DNA of 64,000 bases, taken from DATEKX01 sp963726785. Its GTDB lineage: Bacteria; Acidobacteriota; Blastocatellia; UBA7656. Below are positions 52,511 through 62,885 of the stretch, one piece after another; within the stretch, counting starts at the first letter, position 1, and every line of letters starts with the position of its first letter. The notes beneath the pieces were generated by a model. It saw nothing but the letters and a program-made list of their open reading frames with translations. It made no database searches and was not told where the DNA came from. Position numbers and translations under genes: made by a program. The DNA lies in the NCBI GenBank assembly GCA_963726785.1, contig CAVSDJ010000009.1, positions 310,001-374,000 of the forward strand, written 5' to 3'.

Positions 52511-54944
52511 CTATTCGTAACGAAGCGCGACCATCGGGTCTACTTTTGTCGCGCGACGAGCAGGCACGAAACAGGCTCCCAGAGCCACTCCTGCCAGCAG
52601 CAGCGGTATTGCGACAAACGTCAACGGGTCGGTTGCGGTCACTCCAAACAGCAGGCTCGACATGACGCGAGTCAATGCGAACGCCGCCGCCACGCCTATC
52701 ACGACGCCGGTCAATGTCAGTAGCAACCCTTGTGCTACAACCAGCTTGAATATGTCTCGACGATCAGCGCCCAGCGCCAGACGTATGCCCATCTCGCGCC
52801 TTCGCCGATTGACTGAAAATGACATCACGCCATAAACGCCGACCGACGCGAGAACCAGAGCAAGCAAAGCGAAAGAGCCGAGCAAAGCCATGTAGAAACG
52901 AGGCTTCGCAACAGAGGTGGATAGAAGTTGTTCGAGGGTGGCAATCTCGTAAATCGGCTGGTCTTTGTCTATCGCTTGCACCTGACTCCGCACAGCGGCA
53001 ATCGCGCCGGTCGGCTCGGAGTCTGTGCGCATGACCAAGGTCATCCAGCGCAAGAAACTGAATCGCTTCTGGCCGTAAGGCTGATAAATGGCTGCGCCTT
53101 CCTGAGCGTCCAACCCCATGTGTTTTACATCGCCGACTATTCCGACAATCGAATACCACGGGGCGTCCTGTTCGCCGAAACGTATGCGCTTTCCAATCGG
53201 GTCTTCGCCCGAAAAGAATTGTTGGGCCATGCTCCGGTTTATGATGACAACAGGAGGAGCGTTGCGATCATCTTGCCTTGTGAACTCTCGCCCGCCGAGC
53301 AAGGGAATAGACATGGTGCGGAAGTATTCAGGAGTGATTGCGCGATAGGCGGCATTCGGTTCTTCAACGGGAAGAGTTGCCGCGCGCCCCTCGATGACGA
53401 AGCTGAATCCCATACGGTTGGCTTTGAGCGGAATGTCCTGAATCGCGCCGACCGCTCGCACTGCGGGAACTGTCTCAATTCGATCAATGACCTGTTGAAA
53501 GAATGCCGTCTGTTGTTCATTGTTGCCGTACCGCGACGCGGGCAGCCAGATGCGCATGGTCAGCATATTCTCTGTATTGAATCCGGGATTGACTTCGTGC
53601 AGGCGCAGGAAGCTTCTTATCATCAATCCCGCGCCGATCAACAGCACAAGCGTCACCGCGATTTCCGAAACGATCAGCAGGTTGTGGAACTTCAAACCCG
53701 AACTGCTTGTGACGGTTTGGCCGGTCTCTTTGATCGCTTCTTGAAGATCGGGCTTTGATGCAAAGAGCGCGGGCACGATGCCGAAGATAAAAGCAGTCAA
53801 TATAGAGAGCGCCAGCGTGAACGCAAACACGCGACCGTCAATGCGGGCATCAGCAAGGCGAGGGATGTCGCCGGGGTTCAACGAAATGAGGATGTCCATG
53901 CCCCACACCGCGAGCAGTATGCCTGCGCCTGCGCCAAGCAGAGCAAGCAACGCGCTCTCTGTGAGCATCTGGCTGATCAACCGACGGCGAGTCGCGCCGA
54001 GCGCCGAACGAATAGCTATCTCTTTTCGCCTCGCTGCGGCCCTTGCCAAAAGCAGGTTGGAAACGTTAGCGCAGGCAATCAGCAACACAAAGCCGACTGC
54101 TCCGAGCAATAATAGAAGCGCGGTTCGAGTGCCGCTGACTTCATTCTCTTGAAGAGGAGCAAGGGCGACGCTCCATCCTGCATTCGTGTCGGGGTATTGT
54201 TGCTCAAGCTGGCCTGCGATTGCGACAAGCGCAGCTCTCGCTTGTTCGACCTTCATGTTCGGTTTGAGTCGCGCAATTACTTTGAGAAACTTTCCGGCGC
54301 GATCCTGTTTCTGAGCAGCGCTGAACCCGGCAGGAACCCATAACTTCGACCTCCCGGTCGGGAAACTTGAAACCGGAAGGCATTACTCCGATGACCGTAA
54401 AACTATTTTGATTGAGAGTGATTACCTTTCCGATAATTGCAGCATCAGAGCCGAAGCGTCGTTGCCAAAAACCGTGGCTCAACACGACTACATTATCTTT
54501 GCCGGACTGATCGTCATCGGGGATGATCGGTCTGCCCATGCTCGACTGAGCACCCAGCACATCGAAGAAACTTCCCGTGACGACCGCAGCCTCTAATCGT
54601 TCCGGCTCGTCCACGCCTGTGAGGTTATATGTCCAGTTGAAGTAGGCAGCCATGGCGTCAAACACCTGATTCTGGCTGTTCCAATCTGTGAAATTAGCGA
54701 TTCCGGATGCCTGTGCACTCTTGCCATCCGGACTGTTCTGTTGCGGATTGGTCTCCCAAAGCAATACGAGCCGGTCAGCGTCTTTGAAAGGAAGCGGGCG
54801 CAGCAAAACTGAATCTACCACGCTGAAGATTACAGTGTTGGCTCCTATTCCTAACGCAAGCGTGATTATCGCGATAGCAGTGAATCCGGGATTTTTAAGC
54901 AGCGTGCGAATGCCGTAACGGACATCCTGAAATAGAGTCTCCAT
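52511..54944 (-). pseudogene. ADOP-family permease, copy 15, one frameshift
   Basis: ATG 54944 (METLFQDVRYGIRTLLKN; GGAGG) to stop at 52511. The frame is clean to PDREVE near 54350, where one extra base must be skipped to give LWVPAGFSAAQKQDRAGKF; the 581-codon remainder is clean and ends VDPMVALRYE. About 200 bases at its 3' end differ from copy 16 at only a handful of positions, then similarity falls abruptly. Confidence 0.9.
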
Positions 54945-54961
54945 TCTTCCTCCGCATGTTT

Positions 54962-55021
54962 CAGTAGCCCGACCGTCAGAGAGGGCTAATAGTTGCGCCC
55001 TTGCTAACGCGCGGGCTACTG
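54962..55021. repeat. ADOP spacer palindrome, hybrid B/A
   Basis: Left arm 54962-54986 type B (GACCGTCAGAGAGGGC), right arm 54997-55021 type A with GCTAACGCGCGGGC. Confidence 0.9.
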
Positions 55022-55022
55022 A

Positions 55023-57479
55023 TTATTCGTAACGAAGCGCGACCATCGGGTCTACTTTTGTCGCGCGACGAGCAGGCACGAAACAGGCTCCCAGAGCCAC
55101 TCCTGCCAGCAACAGCGGTATTGCGACAAACGTCAATGGGTCGGTTGCGGTCACTCCGAACAGCAAGCTCGACATGACGCGAGTCAATGCGAACGCCGCC
55201 GCCACACCTATCACGACGCCGATCACTGCAAGCCTGATCGCTTGCCCGAATACAAGTTTGAGCACGTCGCGCTGCGCCGCCCCAAGCGCCATGCGAATGC
55301 CGATTTCGTGCGTGCGCTGCGTGACCGTGTAGCTGATCACGCCGTAGATTCCCACCGTTGCCAGCACCATTGCTACGACGGCGAATGCTGCGAGCAAAGT
55401 CATGTTGAAACGCCTTGCCGCGACCGCTGTGGACAGGTACTGCTCCATTGTTTTCACGTTGACGACGGGCTGGTCTTTGTCTACTGCAAAGACCGCGCTC
55501 TGCGCTGCCACAGACAAACTTTCGGGACTGGCAGAGGCGCGCACAACCAGCGCCATGTAGCCGAAGGGACTTTGAGGGTATGAAAAATACAGGTGCGGCC
55601 TTGACTGTTTTTCCAGCGCCGAATGCTTCACATCCGCCGCGATTCCGACAATCGTAGCCCACGGGAACTCCGCAGTCGAGCTTCCTCTTTTTATGCGCTG
55701 ACCTAAGGGGTCTTCGCCGGGAAAGAATCGCGAGGCCATGCTTTCGCTTATGATCGCAACCGGAACAGACTGCTCGCCGTCTGTTTCACTGAAATCACGG
55801 CCTCTCAAAATAGGAATCCCCATCGAGCGAAAATAGTTCGGGCTGATCGCTCGCATATCGGCAGTCGTCCCCACATCGAACGACTGCGAGGGACGGCTTT
55901 CAATTGAGAAGTTGCCTGACTCTTCCATTCCGCTTAGAGGAAGATGAGTGATCGCGCCTACGGTTTCGACGCCGGGCAGTGCCTCAACTCGATTGATGAC
56001 CTGTTTGAAAAAGGCCGCCTGATCAGCCCCGCGAGAGTATTTTGTTTGAGGCAAAAAGATTTGCATTGTCAACACGTTTTGCGGATTGAAACCCGGACTC
56101 ACATTCATCAATTGCATGAAGCTTCTTATCATCAGGCCCGCGCCGATCAGCAACACGAGCGACAGCGCGACTTCGGAAATCACAAGTAGGCTTCGAACAC
56201 GGTTAGCGCGTGAGCCGCCGGTTGAACCTCTCGCCCCTTCTTTCAAAAACTCGTTCAGGTTCGCCTTCGAAACCTGCACCGCCGGAGCAAGCCCGAAGAT
56301 CATTCCCGTCAAAAGCGAAACTGCGAAGGTAAATCCGGCAACAGCGCCGTCAACCCTGACTTCATCCATGCGAGGAAGATTGCCGGGACTCAAAGCGAGC
56401 AGCGCGTCAATTCCCCAGACAGCTATCAGCATGCCGAGTCCGCCGCCCACAAGCGCAAGCAATAAACTTTCTGTCAGTAACTGTCGAATGATTTGCAATC
56501 GGCTTGCGCCCAGGGCAGTGCGGATTGCTATCTCTTTTTGACGCGACGCGGCGCGCGCAAGCAAAAGGTTTGCGACGTTGGCACAGGCTATCAGCAACAC
56601 GAACCCGACTGCGCCGAGCAGAACCAGAAGGATCAATCGAATGTCTCCGACGGATTGTTCTTCAAGCGAAACGACCTTCACTCCCCATCCGGCCAGTTGC
56701 GGATACTGTTGCTCGATGTTTTGAGAAACAGAGGTCATTTCAGATTGCGCGCGTTCGATTGAGACTTCCGGTTTAAGGCGAGCCAGCACGCCGTAGTTGT
56801 GATTCCCTCGGCTGCTGATCTGCCGACTTGTCAACGCTATGGGCGTCCACAATTCGGTCTGCGGCGGAAGCTGAAAATATGCGGGAAGGTCTGTTGCTTT
56901 TGGATAGTTGAAGCCTTTGGGCATGACTGCAATGATTGTGTAGGTATTGCCATCCAGCATCAGCGTTTTGCCGATGATGTTGGGATCACCGGCCCATCGA
57001 CTCTGCCACAGGCTATGACTTACGACGACCACGCGGTTTTGGTCGGGCCGATCTTCTTCTTCGGTGAAGGTGCGACCGGCGGCAGGCTCTACGCCGAGCA
57101 GTTTGAAAAAGCTGGCCGACACCTGAGCGCCGCTCAGTTGTTCCGGCTTGTCTGTGCCTGTCAGATTGTAATTTGCGCCGCTGACGAGCGACATGGATTC
57201 AAATGATTCGTTCTGGTTTCGCCAATCCGTGAAATTGCCCGCGGAGACCGGCAGCAAATCAGACCCGATTTGAACTTTGGGATTTGTCTCCCACACAAGC
57301 GCGAGCCGCTCAGGATGATCGTAAGGTAATGATTTGAGCAGCACAGCATTTACGACGCTGAAAATCGCGCTGTTGGCTCCGATGCCTAAAGCAAGGACGA
57401 GCACGGCAACAAAAGTGAAGCCGGGACTCTTCATCAACATTCGCACGCCATAGCGCAGGTCTTGAAATAAAGTATCCAT
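55023..57479 (-). CDS. ADOP-family permease, copy 16, intact
   Basis: 818 residues, ATG 57479 (MDTLFQDLRYGVRMLMKSPG; AAGGAG). The first outer domain has an insertion PKATDLPAYFQLPPQTELW, which accounts for its extra length. The permease blocks are LLIACANVANLLLARAASR and EIGIRMALGAAQRDVLKLV. Its last 65 or so codons are nearly identical in DNA to copy 15. Confidence 0.95.
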   Translation of the reverse strand: MDTLFQDLRYGVRMLMKSPGFTFVAVLVLALGIGANSAIFSVVNAVLLKSLPYDHPERLALVWETNPKVQIGSDLLPVSAGNFTDWRNQNESFESMSLVSGANYNLTGTDKPEQLSGAQVSASFFKLLGVEPAAGRTFTEEEDRPDQNRVVVVSHSLWQSRWAGDPNIIGKTLMLDGNTYTIIAVMPKGFNYPKATDLPAYFQLPPQTELWTPIALTSRQISSRGNHNYGVLARLKPEVSIERAQSEMTSVSQNIEQQYPQLAGWGVKVVSLEEQSVGDIRLILLVLLGAVGFVLLIACANVANLLLARAASRQKEIAIRTALGASRLQIIRQLLTESLLLALVGGGLGMLIAVWGIDALLALSPGNLPRMDEVRVDGAVAGFTFAVSLLTGMIFGLAPAVQVSKANLNEFLKEGARGSTGGSRANRVRSLLVISEVALSLVLLIGAGLMIRSFMQLMNVSPGFNPQNVLTMQIFLPQTKYSRGADQAAFFKQVINRVEALPGVETVGAITHLPLSGMEESGNFSIESRPSQSFDVGTTADMRAISPNYFRSMGIPILRGRDFSETDGEQSVPVAIISESMASRFFPGEDPLGQRIKRGSSTAEFPWATIVGIAADVKHSALEKQSRPHLYFSYPQSPFGYMALVVRASASPESLSVAAQSAVFAVDKDQPVVNVKTMEQYLSTAVAARRFNMTLLAAFAVVAMVLATVGIYGVISYTVTQRTHEIGIRMALGAAQRDVLKLVFGQAIRLAVIGVVIGVAAAFALTRVMSSLLFGVTATDPLTFVAIPLLLAGVALGACFVPARRATKVDPMVALRYE

Positions 57480-57498
57480 CGTATTGTCTCCTTAGTGA

Positions 57499-57558
57499 CA
57501 GTAGCCCGACCGTCAGGGAGGGCGAACATGCTCGCCCTTGCTAACGCGCGGGCTACTG
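57499..57558. repeat. ADOP spacer palindrome, hybrid B/A
   Basis: Left arm 57499-57524 type B, right arm 57533-57558 type A (GCTAACGCGCGGGC, the same variant as at 54997-55021). Confidence 0.9.
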
Positions 57559-57563
57559 CATAC

Positions 57564-59996
57564 TCATTCATAACGAAGCGCGATCATCGGATCAACTTTC
57601 GTGGCGCGACGAGCAGGCACGAAACAGGCTCCCAGAGCCACTATCGTCAGAGTTGCCGGAATTAATATGAAAGTTGTCGGGTCGGTCTCGCTCACTGCGA
57701 ACAGCAGGCTTTCCAGTACGCGAGTCAGCGCAAAGCTTGCGGCCAGTCCTACGCCGACTCCTGCCAAAGTCAACGTCATACCCTGCCCCACGACCAGTTT
57801 GATTATGTCTCGACGGCTTGCGCCGAGCGCCATTCTTATGCCGATCTCGTGTGTGCGTTGTGTGACTGAATACGAAATAACGCCGTAGATTCCTACGCTT
57901 GCGAGCATCAAAGCTACGCCAGCGAAGATGATGAGCAGTATCATCGAAAATCGCCGCAGCGAAATCGAACCCGCGAGCAGTTGATCGAGCGTCGTGATGT
58001 TATAGATCGCCTGGTCTTTATCCACTGCGTGAATTTCGTTTCTGACTGCGGCTATCATGGTTTTCGGATCGACGGATGTGCGAACCACCAGCGACATAAA
58101 CGGAGTTGGAAACTGCGCTTCGGGCAGGTAAATCTGCATCGGGTCTTTTCTGTCCAGCCCGTACTGCTTAACGTCGCCCATAACGCCTACGATAGTGCGC
58201 CACGGCTGCGGCTGCCTTTCCGAGCCGGGAAACTTTATTCGCTTGCCAATCGGGTTCTGGTCGGGCCACAACTCTCGCGCCATCGTTTCGTTGATGAGCG
58301 CAACTTGCGGAACGTTCTCCGTATCTTGTTCGGTGAGCGCGCGCCCCTTCAAAAGCGGTATCGCCATTGTGTGTAGATAGCTCGGCGTCGTTATGTAGAG
58401 GTCTACGTCAATCTCTTCTCCACGTGGCTTGGGATAATCTTCGACCACGAGTGCGCGACCATCGAAATTGCCGCTCAAAGGCAGAACGCTCGTCAGACCG
58501 GCAGATTGAACTCCGGGTAATGATTCGATGCGCTCGATCATCTGATTGTAAGCAGCCACCCACATCGGAGCTTTCGGATATTTCGCGCTCGGCAGCGTGA
58601 TGTTCATCGTCAACTGATTTTCAGAACTGAAGCCGGGACTTACATCGCGCAATCTGAGCACGCTCTTAATCAACAGCCCTGCGCAGATCAACAGCACGAG
58701 CGCCATCGCCACCTCGCTCACAACAAGCGCGCTTCGCAAGCGATTGCGACTTGCTCCCGCGCCTGAACTGCGGCCACCTTCTTTGAGCGACTCGTTGAGA
58801 TCGGGGTTGGATACGTGCAGCGCGGGCGCAAGCCCGAAGACGATGCCGGACAGAATAGAAGCGACGAGCGTGAATACAAGCACGCTGGAATCTATCTTGA
58901 TGCCGGTGAGCAGCGGAGTGACTTGCGAGCCGAGCGCTTCGACGATGCTCGTTCCCCGCAAAGCCAGCAACAATCCCAACCCGCCGCCGACCATCGCAAG
59001 CAGTACGCTTTCGGTCAGGAACTGGCGCACGAGTCGTGAGCGCGCGGCCCCTAACGCACGGCGGATGGCAATCTCTTTTTGACGAGCGGCACTGCGAGCC
59101 AGCAGCAAGTTGCCCACATTCGCGCAGGCTATCAGCAGCACGAATGCCACGGCTCCGAATAACATCAATAGCGTCGGGCGCAGTCCACCAACCGTGTCTT
59201 CAGACAACGATACAAGCCGCACGCCGTAGCCTGTGTTGTTTGCCGAATGTTCTTGCTCTATGCGGCTGGCGATTGCGGTCATTTCTGCCTGAGCTTGTTC
59301 GACCGTGACGCCGTCTTTCAGCCGGGCGATTGAACGTAAGTGACGCGCCGAGCGTTGCTCTTCGTCATGAGGCTCGGCTACGGGCCTGTAGAAATCTCCG
59401 CGAGGGTCAACCAGACTCGTAGGAAGCGGCTGAAAGTCTGCGGGCATGACTCCGACAATCGTGTATGGTCTGCCGCTCAAGCTCACCGTCTGGCCGACTA
59501 CATTCGGGTCGCCGCTGAATCGCCGCTGCCACAGTCCATAGCCTAAAACGATGACAAAATCTTTGCCGTCCTGCTGTTCTTCGGGCAGGAAAGCGCGACC
59601 GAGCATCGGCGTGGCTTTCATTATTGAGAAGTATCCGTCGCCGACCTGTATGCCCTGTATTCTTTCAGGCTCGCCGTCGCCCAGCAGCGTAGCGCTCCAG
59701 CCGCCATACGTTGTTATATCTTCAAAAACGGAATTTTGATTCCGCCAATCGTCAACGTCTGTGGCAGAAACCTGACTTCGATGATTGCCTTCATTAGATG
59801 AACTGCCCCACGCAAGGACTATGCGATCAGGGTCATTGAATGGAAGTGATTTCAAAAGAATTGCATTCACCACGCTGAATATGACTGTGTTCGCGCCTAT
59901 GCCAAGCGCGAGCGAGATAACAGCTATCGTGGTAATCGCAGTGCTTTTGCGCATCATGCGAATTCCATAGCGAATGTCTTGAATTAAAGTTTCCAT
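57564..59996 (-). CDS. ADOP-family permease, copy 17, intact
   Basis: 810 residues, ATG 59996 with TGGAG about five bases upstream. Start METLIQDIRYGIRMMRKSTA. Distinct features are NAILLKSLPFNDPDR in the first helix loop, LLIACANVGNLLLARS (Gly where nearly all copies have Ala) and a first outer domain with LVDPRGDFYRPVAEPHDEEQ. Ends GACFVPARRATKVDPMIALRYE. Confidence 0.95.
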   Translation of the reverse strand: METLIQDIRYGIRMMRKSTAITTIAVISLALGIGANTVIFSVVNAILLKSLPFNDPDRIVLAWGSSSNEGNHRSQVSATDVDDWRNQNSVFEDITTYGGWSATLLGDGEPERIQGIQVGDGYFSIMKATPMLGRAFLPEEQQDGKDFVIVLGYGLWQRRFSGDPNVVGQTVSLSGRPYTIVGVMPADFQPLPTSLVDPRGDFYRPVAEPHDEEQRSARHLRSIARLKDGVTVEQAQAEMTAIASRIEQEHSANNTGYGVRLVSLSEDTVGGLRPTLLMLFGAVAFVLLIACANVGNLLLARSAARQKEIAIRRALGAARSRLVRQFLTESVLLAMVGGGLGLLLALRGTSIVEALGSQVTPLLTGIKIDSSVLVFTLVASILSGIVFGLAPALHVSNPDLNESLKEGGRSSGAGASRNRLRSALVVSEVAMALVLLICAGLLIKSVLRLRDVSPGFSSENQLTMNITLPSAKYPKAPMWVAAYNQMIERIESLPGVQSAGLTSVLPLSGNFDGRALVVEDYPKPRGEEIDVDLYITTPSYLHTMAIPLLKGRALTEQDTENVPQVALINETMARELWPDQNPIGKRIKFPGSERQPQPWRTIVGVMGDVKQYGLDRKDPMQIYLPEAQFPTPFMSLVVRTSVDPKTMIAAVRNEIHAVDKDQAIYNITTLDQLLAGSISLRRFSMILLIIFAGVALMLASVGIYGVISYSVTQRTHEIGIRMALGASRRDIIKLVVGQGMTLTLAGVGVGLAASFALTRVLESLLFAVSETDPTTFILIPATLTIVALGACFVPARRATKVDPMIALRYE

Positions 59997-60024
59997 AATT
60001 ACTCCAAAATCAATGCATCAGTTA

Positions 60025-60092
60025 CAGTACCGCGAGCGGTAGCGAGCGGGTCTGCGGTCAAGCCAACCCGCTCGCTACCGCTCGTGGTACTG
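60025..60092. repeat. Spacer palindrome, type D
   Basis: 27-base arms 60025-60051 and 60066-60092 with one mismatch; core CCGCGAGCGGTAGCGAGCGG. Unrelated to types A and B except for the outer CAGTA/TACTG. Lies between copy 17 and the deletion derivative. Confidence 0.92.
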
Positions 60093-60094
60093 AT

Positions 60095-60295
60095 TCACTC
60101 GTAGCGAAGCGCAACCATTGGGTCCAGCTTCGTTGCGCGATGCGCGGGCACTACGCAGGCTGTGAGAGCTACTATCATTAGTAGTGATGAAATGACCGCA
60201 AAGGTTGCAGGATCAGACGAACTAACGCCATAAAGCAGGCTTTCGATCAATCGCATCCGCGCGCCGTACCGCAAATCTTGAAGCAGCGTTTGCAT
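60095..60295 (-). CDS. 66-codon ADOP deletion derivative (copy 18)
   Basis: ATG 60295 with GGGAGG upstream. The first 14 residues, MQTLLQDLRYGARM, are a normal ADOP N-terminus. They are joined in frame to the last 52 residues of a copy (RLIESLLYGVSSSDPATFAV, then a membrane helix and PAHRATKLDPMVALRYE). About 730 internal codons are missing, with the frame and both ends kept. It would encode a small one-helix membrane protein; whether it is made or active is unknown. Its N-terminus is most like copy 19, its C-terminus most like copy 13. Confidence 0.85.
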   Translation of the reverse strand: MQTLLQDLRYGARMRLIESLLYGVSSSDPATFAVISSLLMIVALTACVVPAHRATKLDPMVALRYE

Positions 60296-60314
60296 TGGCC
60301 TCCCATGCCTGTGG

Positions 60315-60374
60315 CAGTAGCCCGACCGTGAGGGAGGGCGCACGCTCGCGCCCTTGCTTACGCGCGGGCTACTG
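60315..60374. repeat. ADOP spacer palindrome, hybrid B/A
   Basis: Left arm 60315-60340 type B (GTGAG form), right arm 60349-60374 type A. Lies between the deletion derivative and copy 19. Confidence 0.9.
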
Positions 60375-60379
60375 CCTAC

Positions 60380-62800
60380 TCATTCATGCCTGAGCGCAAT
60401 CATTGGCTCTACTTTTGTGGCTCGACGCGCAGGGACGTAGCAGGCAAACATCGCTACGGCTGTCAGTAGCAATGCCGTTATGACAAACGTCAGCGGATCA
60501 GATGCGCTCACGCCGAACAGCAAACTTTTCAGCCAGCGCGTCAGAGCCAGCGAAGCAAACAACCCTAGCGCAAGCCCCGCCAGCACCAATTGCATGCTCT
60601 GCCCGATCATCAATCGCAACACATCATGCTTCTGCGCGCCGAGCGCGATGCGAATGCCGAGTTCGCGTGTGCGTTGCGTCACTGCATAGCTCATCACGCC
60701 GTAAATGCCGACTGCTGCCAAAAGCATCGCGACTGCTGCGAACAGTCCCAAAAGCCACGTAATAAATCTGCGCGGCGCGACCTGGCGCGCAAGCTGGCTT
60801 TCAAGCGTATTGATTTCAGAAACCGGAACGTTCGGGTTGATGGCTTGCACTTCGCTTTTGATTGTGGCGGCCAGCTTCAGCGGGTCAACGCCCGCGCCGC
60901 GCACAGCCAGCGTCGAACGCGGCAGCGGCGACCGCCCGAATGACGTGTAGATTTTGATTCGCCCCGCTGACTCAGAGCCGTAATTGCGCACGTCGCCAGC
61001 TACGCCGATGATTTCGATGGGGCCTGTGCTGTCGTATTTGATATGGTTGCCGACGGCGTCGCCCTGCGGCCAGAATTGTCGCGCCAGTTGTTCATCCACC
61101 AGCATGACTGGAGCAGCCTGCGCGATTTCCTGCGGCGTAAAATCGCGCCCCTGTTTGATGGGGATGCGCATCGTCTTAAAGTAATCTGCCGTGATGATGC
61201 CCCAATCAACATTGATCAATTCGCCGGGGTTGATCTTCTGATACTCGCCGTTGATTTCGGGATTGATGTCGTTCTGCCAGCCGGGTTCAAATCCCGGCAG
61301 GTCGCCATTGAGCACACATGCCGCTTCGACGCCGGGCAGCGCGGCAAGGCGTTCGAGCAGTTGCGTATGAAAGACCTTCAGCCTTTCGCGACTGGGGTAA
61401 GCTTCGCGCGGCAGCAGTTGCATCGTTACTACGTTCTGCGCGTTGAAACCGGAATCAGAAGCGATTAAACGCGCCATGCTTTTGATGAGCAGTCCCGCGC
61501 CAACGAGCAACACCAGCGCCAGCGCGACTTCGGCAATGACGAAGGTGTTGCGCAAACGACCACTGCGAGCGTCGGTTGCGCTCCGACTTCCTTCTTTCAG
61601 CGACTCATTCAAATCGGTCTTCGCGCTCTGCCACGCGGGCGCAAGCCCGAACAGCACGCCTGTCAAAACCGAAAGCAAGAGCGTGAAACCGAATACGCTC
61701 CAGCCAATCGCCACACCCGACAGGCGCGGCACATCTTCGGGAGCGAACTTCACCAGCAAATCAACTCCCCAACTCGCCAGCAACAAACCAAGACCGCCGC
61801 CTATGACGGCCATCAGCACGCTTTCGATCAGCAGTTGCCTGAGCACGCGCAAACGTGTTGCGCCGAGCGCCGAGCGAATGGCGAACTCTTTCTGACGTGT
61901 TGCCGCTCGCGCAAGCAAGAGGTTTGCGACGTTGGCACATGCAATCAACAGCACAAGGCCTACAGCAGCAAACAACAGCAACAGCGATGTCTGCGTGTCG
62001 CCGACAATGCTTTCCTGCAAAGTGACCACGCGAATTATATTGCCGTCGTTATGCATCGGGTGCTGGATGATTAATTGTTCCTCGATAGATTTCATGTCAG
62101 CGCGAGCCTGCTCGATACTCACGCCGGGTTTGAGTCGCGCGATAACATTACCCGCGATGCGAACAGAACGACTGAACCAGTCGCTTCCCGGTTCGGCATA
62201 CTGCTCTGTCAAAACCCACAACGAAGGCGGCCCCTGATGTTGAAACTCCTTCGGCATCACTCCGATGACGGTAAAAGGCTGATTGTTGAGCGTGATCTGT
62301 TTGCCTGCGATGTCGGGGTCGCCGCCGAACTCGGTTTGCCAGAAAGTGTGACTAAACACAGCCACAGACGGCGCGCCGAATTTGTCTTCTTCGCTATTGA
62401 AATCGCGTCCGAGCAACGGATAGGCGCGCATGACGCGAAAGTAATCCGCCGTGACCATTCTCGCGGTGACGGATTGAGCTTCGCCGCTGCCGGTCATCGT
62501 CATCTGCCAGCCGCGAATCGTCGCCATCGTCTCGAACGATTGATTGCGGTCGCGCCAGTCCAGAAAGTTCGTATATGAAATCCATCGTGACGGAATCTCT
62601 TCGTGCCGCTCTGTGAGCCAGACCAGCCGATCAGCTTCCGCGTAGGGAAGGGGACGAAGCAACACGGCATTGATGACGCTGAAGATCGCAGTGTTCGCGC
62701 CGATGCCTAAAGCGAGCGTGATAATGGCTACGAAAGCGAAGCCGGGCTTTTTCGCTAGCATCCGCGCACCGTAGCGCAAATCCTGAAGCAGTGTGTGCAT
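60380..62800 (-). CDS. ADOP-family permease, copy 19, intact
   Basis: 806 residues from ATG 62800 (MHTLLQDLRYGARMLAKKPG; AGGAGG upstream; an in-frame TTG just before it is possible). The first outer domain is unusual (TIRGWQMTMTGSGEAQSVTA; LTEQYAEPGSDWFSRSVRI). The C-terminal helix block is ELGIRIALGAQKHDVLRL, where most copies have EIGIRMALGA, and the ending is VEPMIALRHE, the most diverged ending in the window. Confidence 0.95.
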   Translation of the reverse strand: MHTLLQDLRYGARMLAKKPGFAFVAIITLALGIGANTAIFSVINAVLLRPLPYAEADRLVWLTERHEEIPSRWISYTNFLDWRDRNQSFETMATIRGWQMTMTGSGEAQSVTARMVTADYFRVMRAYPLLGRDFNSEEDKFGAPSVAVFSHTFWQTEFGGDPDIAGKQITLNNQPFTVIGVMPKEFQHQGPPSLWVLTEQYAEPGSDWFSRSVRIAGNVIARLKPGVSIEQARADMKSIEEQLIIQHPMHNDGNIIRVVTLQESIVGDTQTSLLLLFAAVGLVLLIACANVANLLLARAATRQKEFAIRSALGATRLRVLRQLLIESVLMAVIGGGLGLLLASWGVDLLVKFAPEDVPRLSGVAIGWSVFGFTLLLSVLTGVLFGLAPAWQSAKTDLNESLKEGSRSATDARSGRLRNTFVIAEVALALVLLVGAGLLIKSMARLIASDSGFNAQNVVTMQLLPREAYPSRERLKVFHTQLLERLAALPGVEAACVLNGDLPGFEPGWQNDINPEINGEYQKINPGELINVDWGIITADYFKTMRIPIKQGRDFTPQEIAQAAPVMLVDEQLARQFWPQGDAVGNHIKYDSTGPIEIIGVAGDVRNYGSESAGRIKIYTSFGRSPLPRSTLAVRGAGVDPLKLAATIKSEVQAINPNVPVSEINTLESQLARQVAPRRFITWLLGLFAAVAMLLAAVGIYGVMSYAVTQRTRELGIRIALGAQKHDVLRLMIGQSMQLVLAGLALGLFASLALTRWLKSLLFGVSASDPLTFVITALLLTAVAMFACYVPARRATKVEPMIALRHE

Positions 62801-62820
62801 CAATCCTCCTCTGCTTGTGA

Positions 62821-62880
62821 CAGTAGCCCGACCGTCAGGGAGGGCGCAGACACACGCCCTCCCTGACGGTCGGGCTACTG
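62821..62880. repeat. ADOP spacer palindrome, type B/B
   Basis: Perfect 26-base arms 62821-62846 and 62855-62880; identical in type to that at 39833-39894. Confidence 0.93.
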
Positions 62881-62885
62881 CATAC

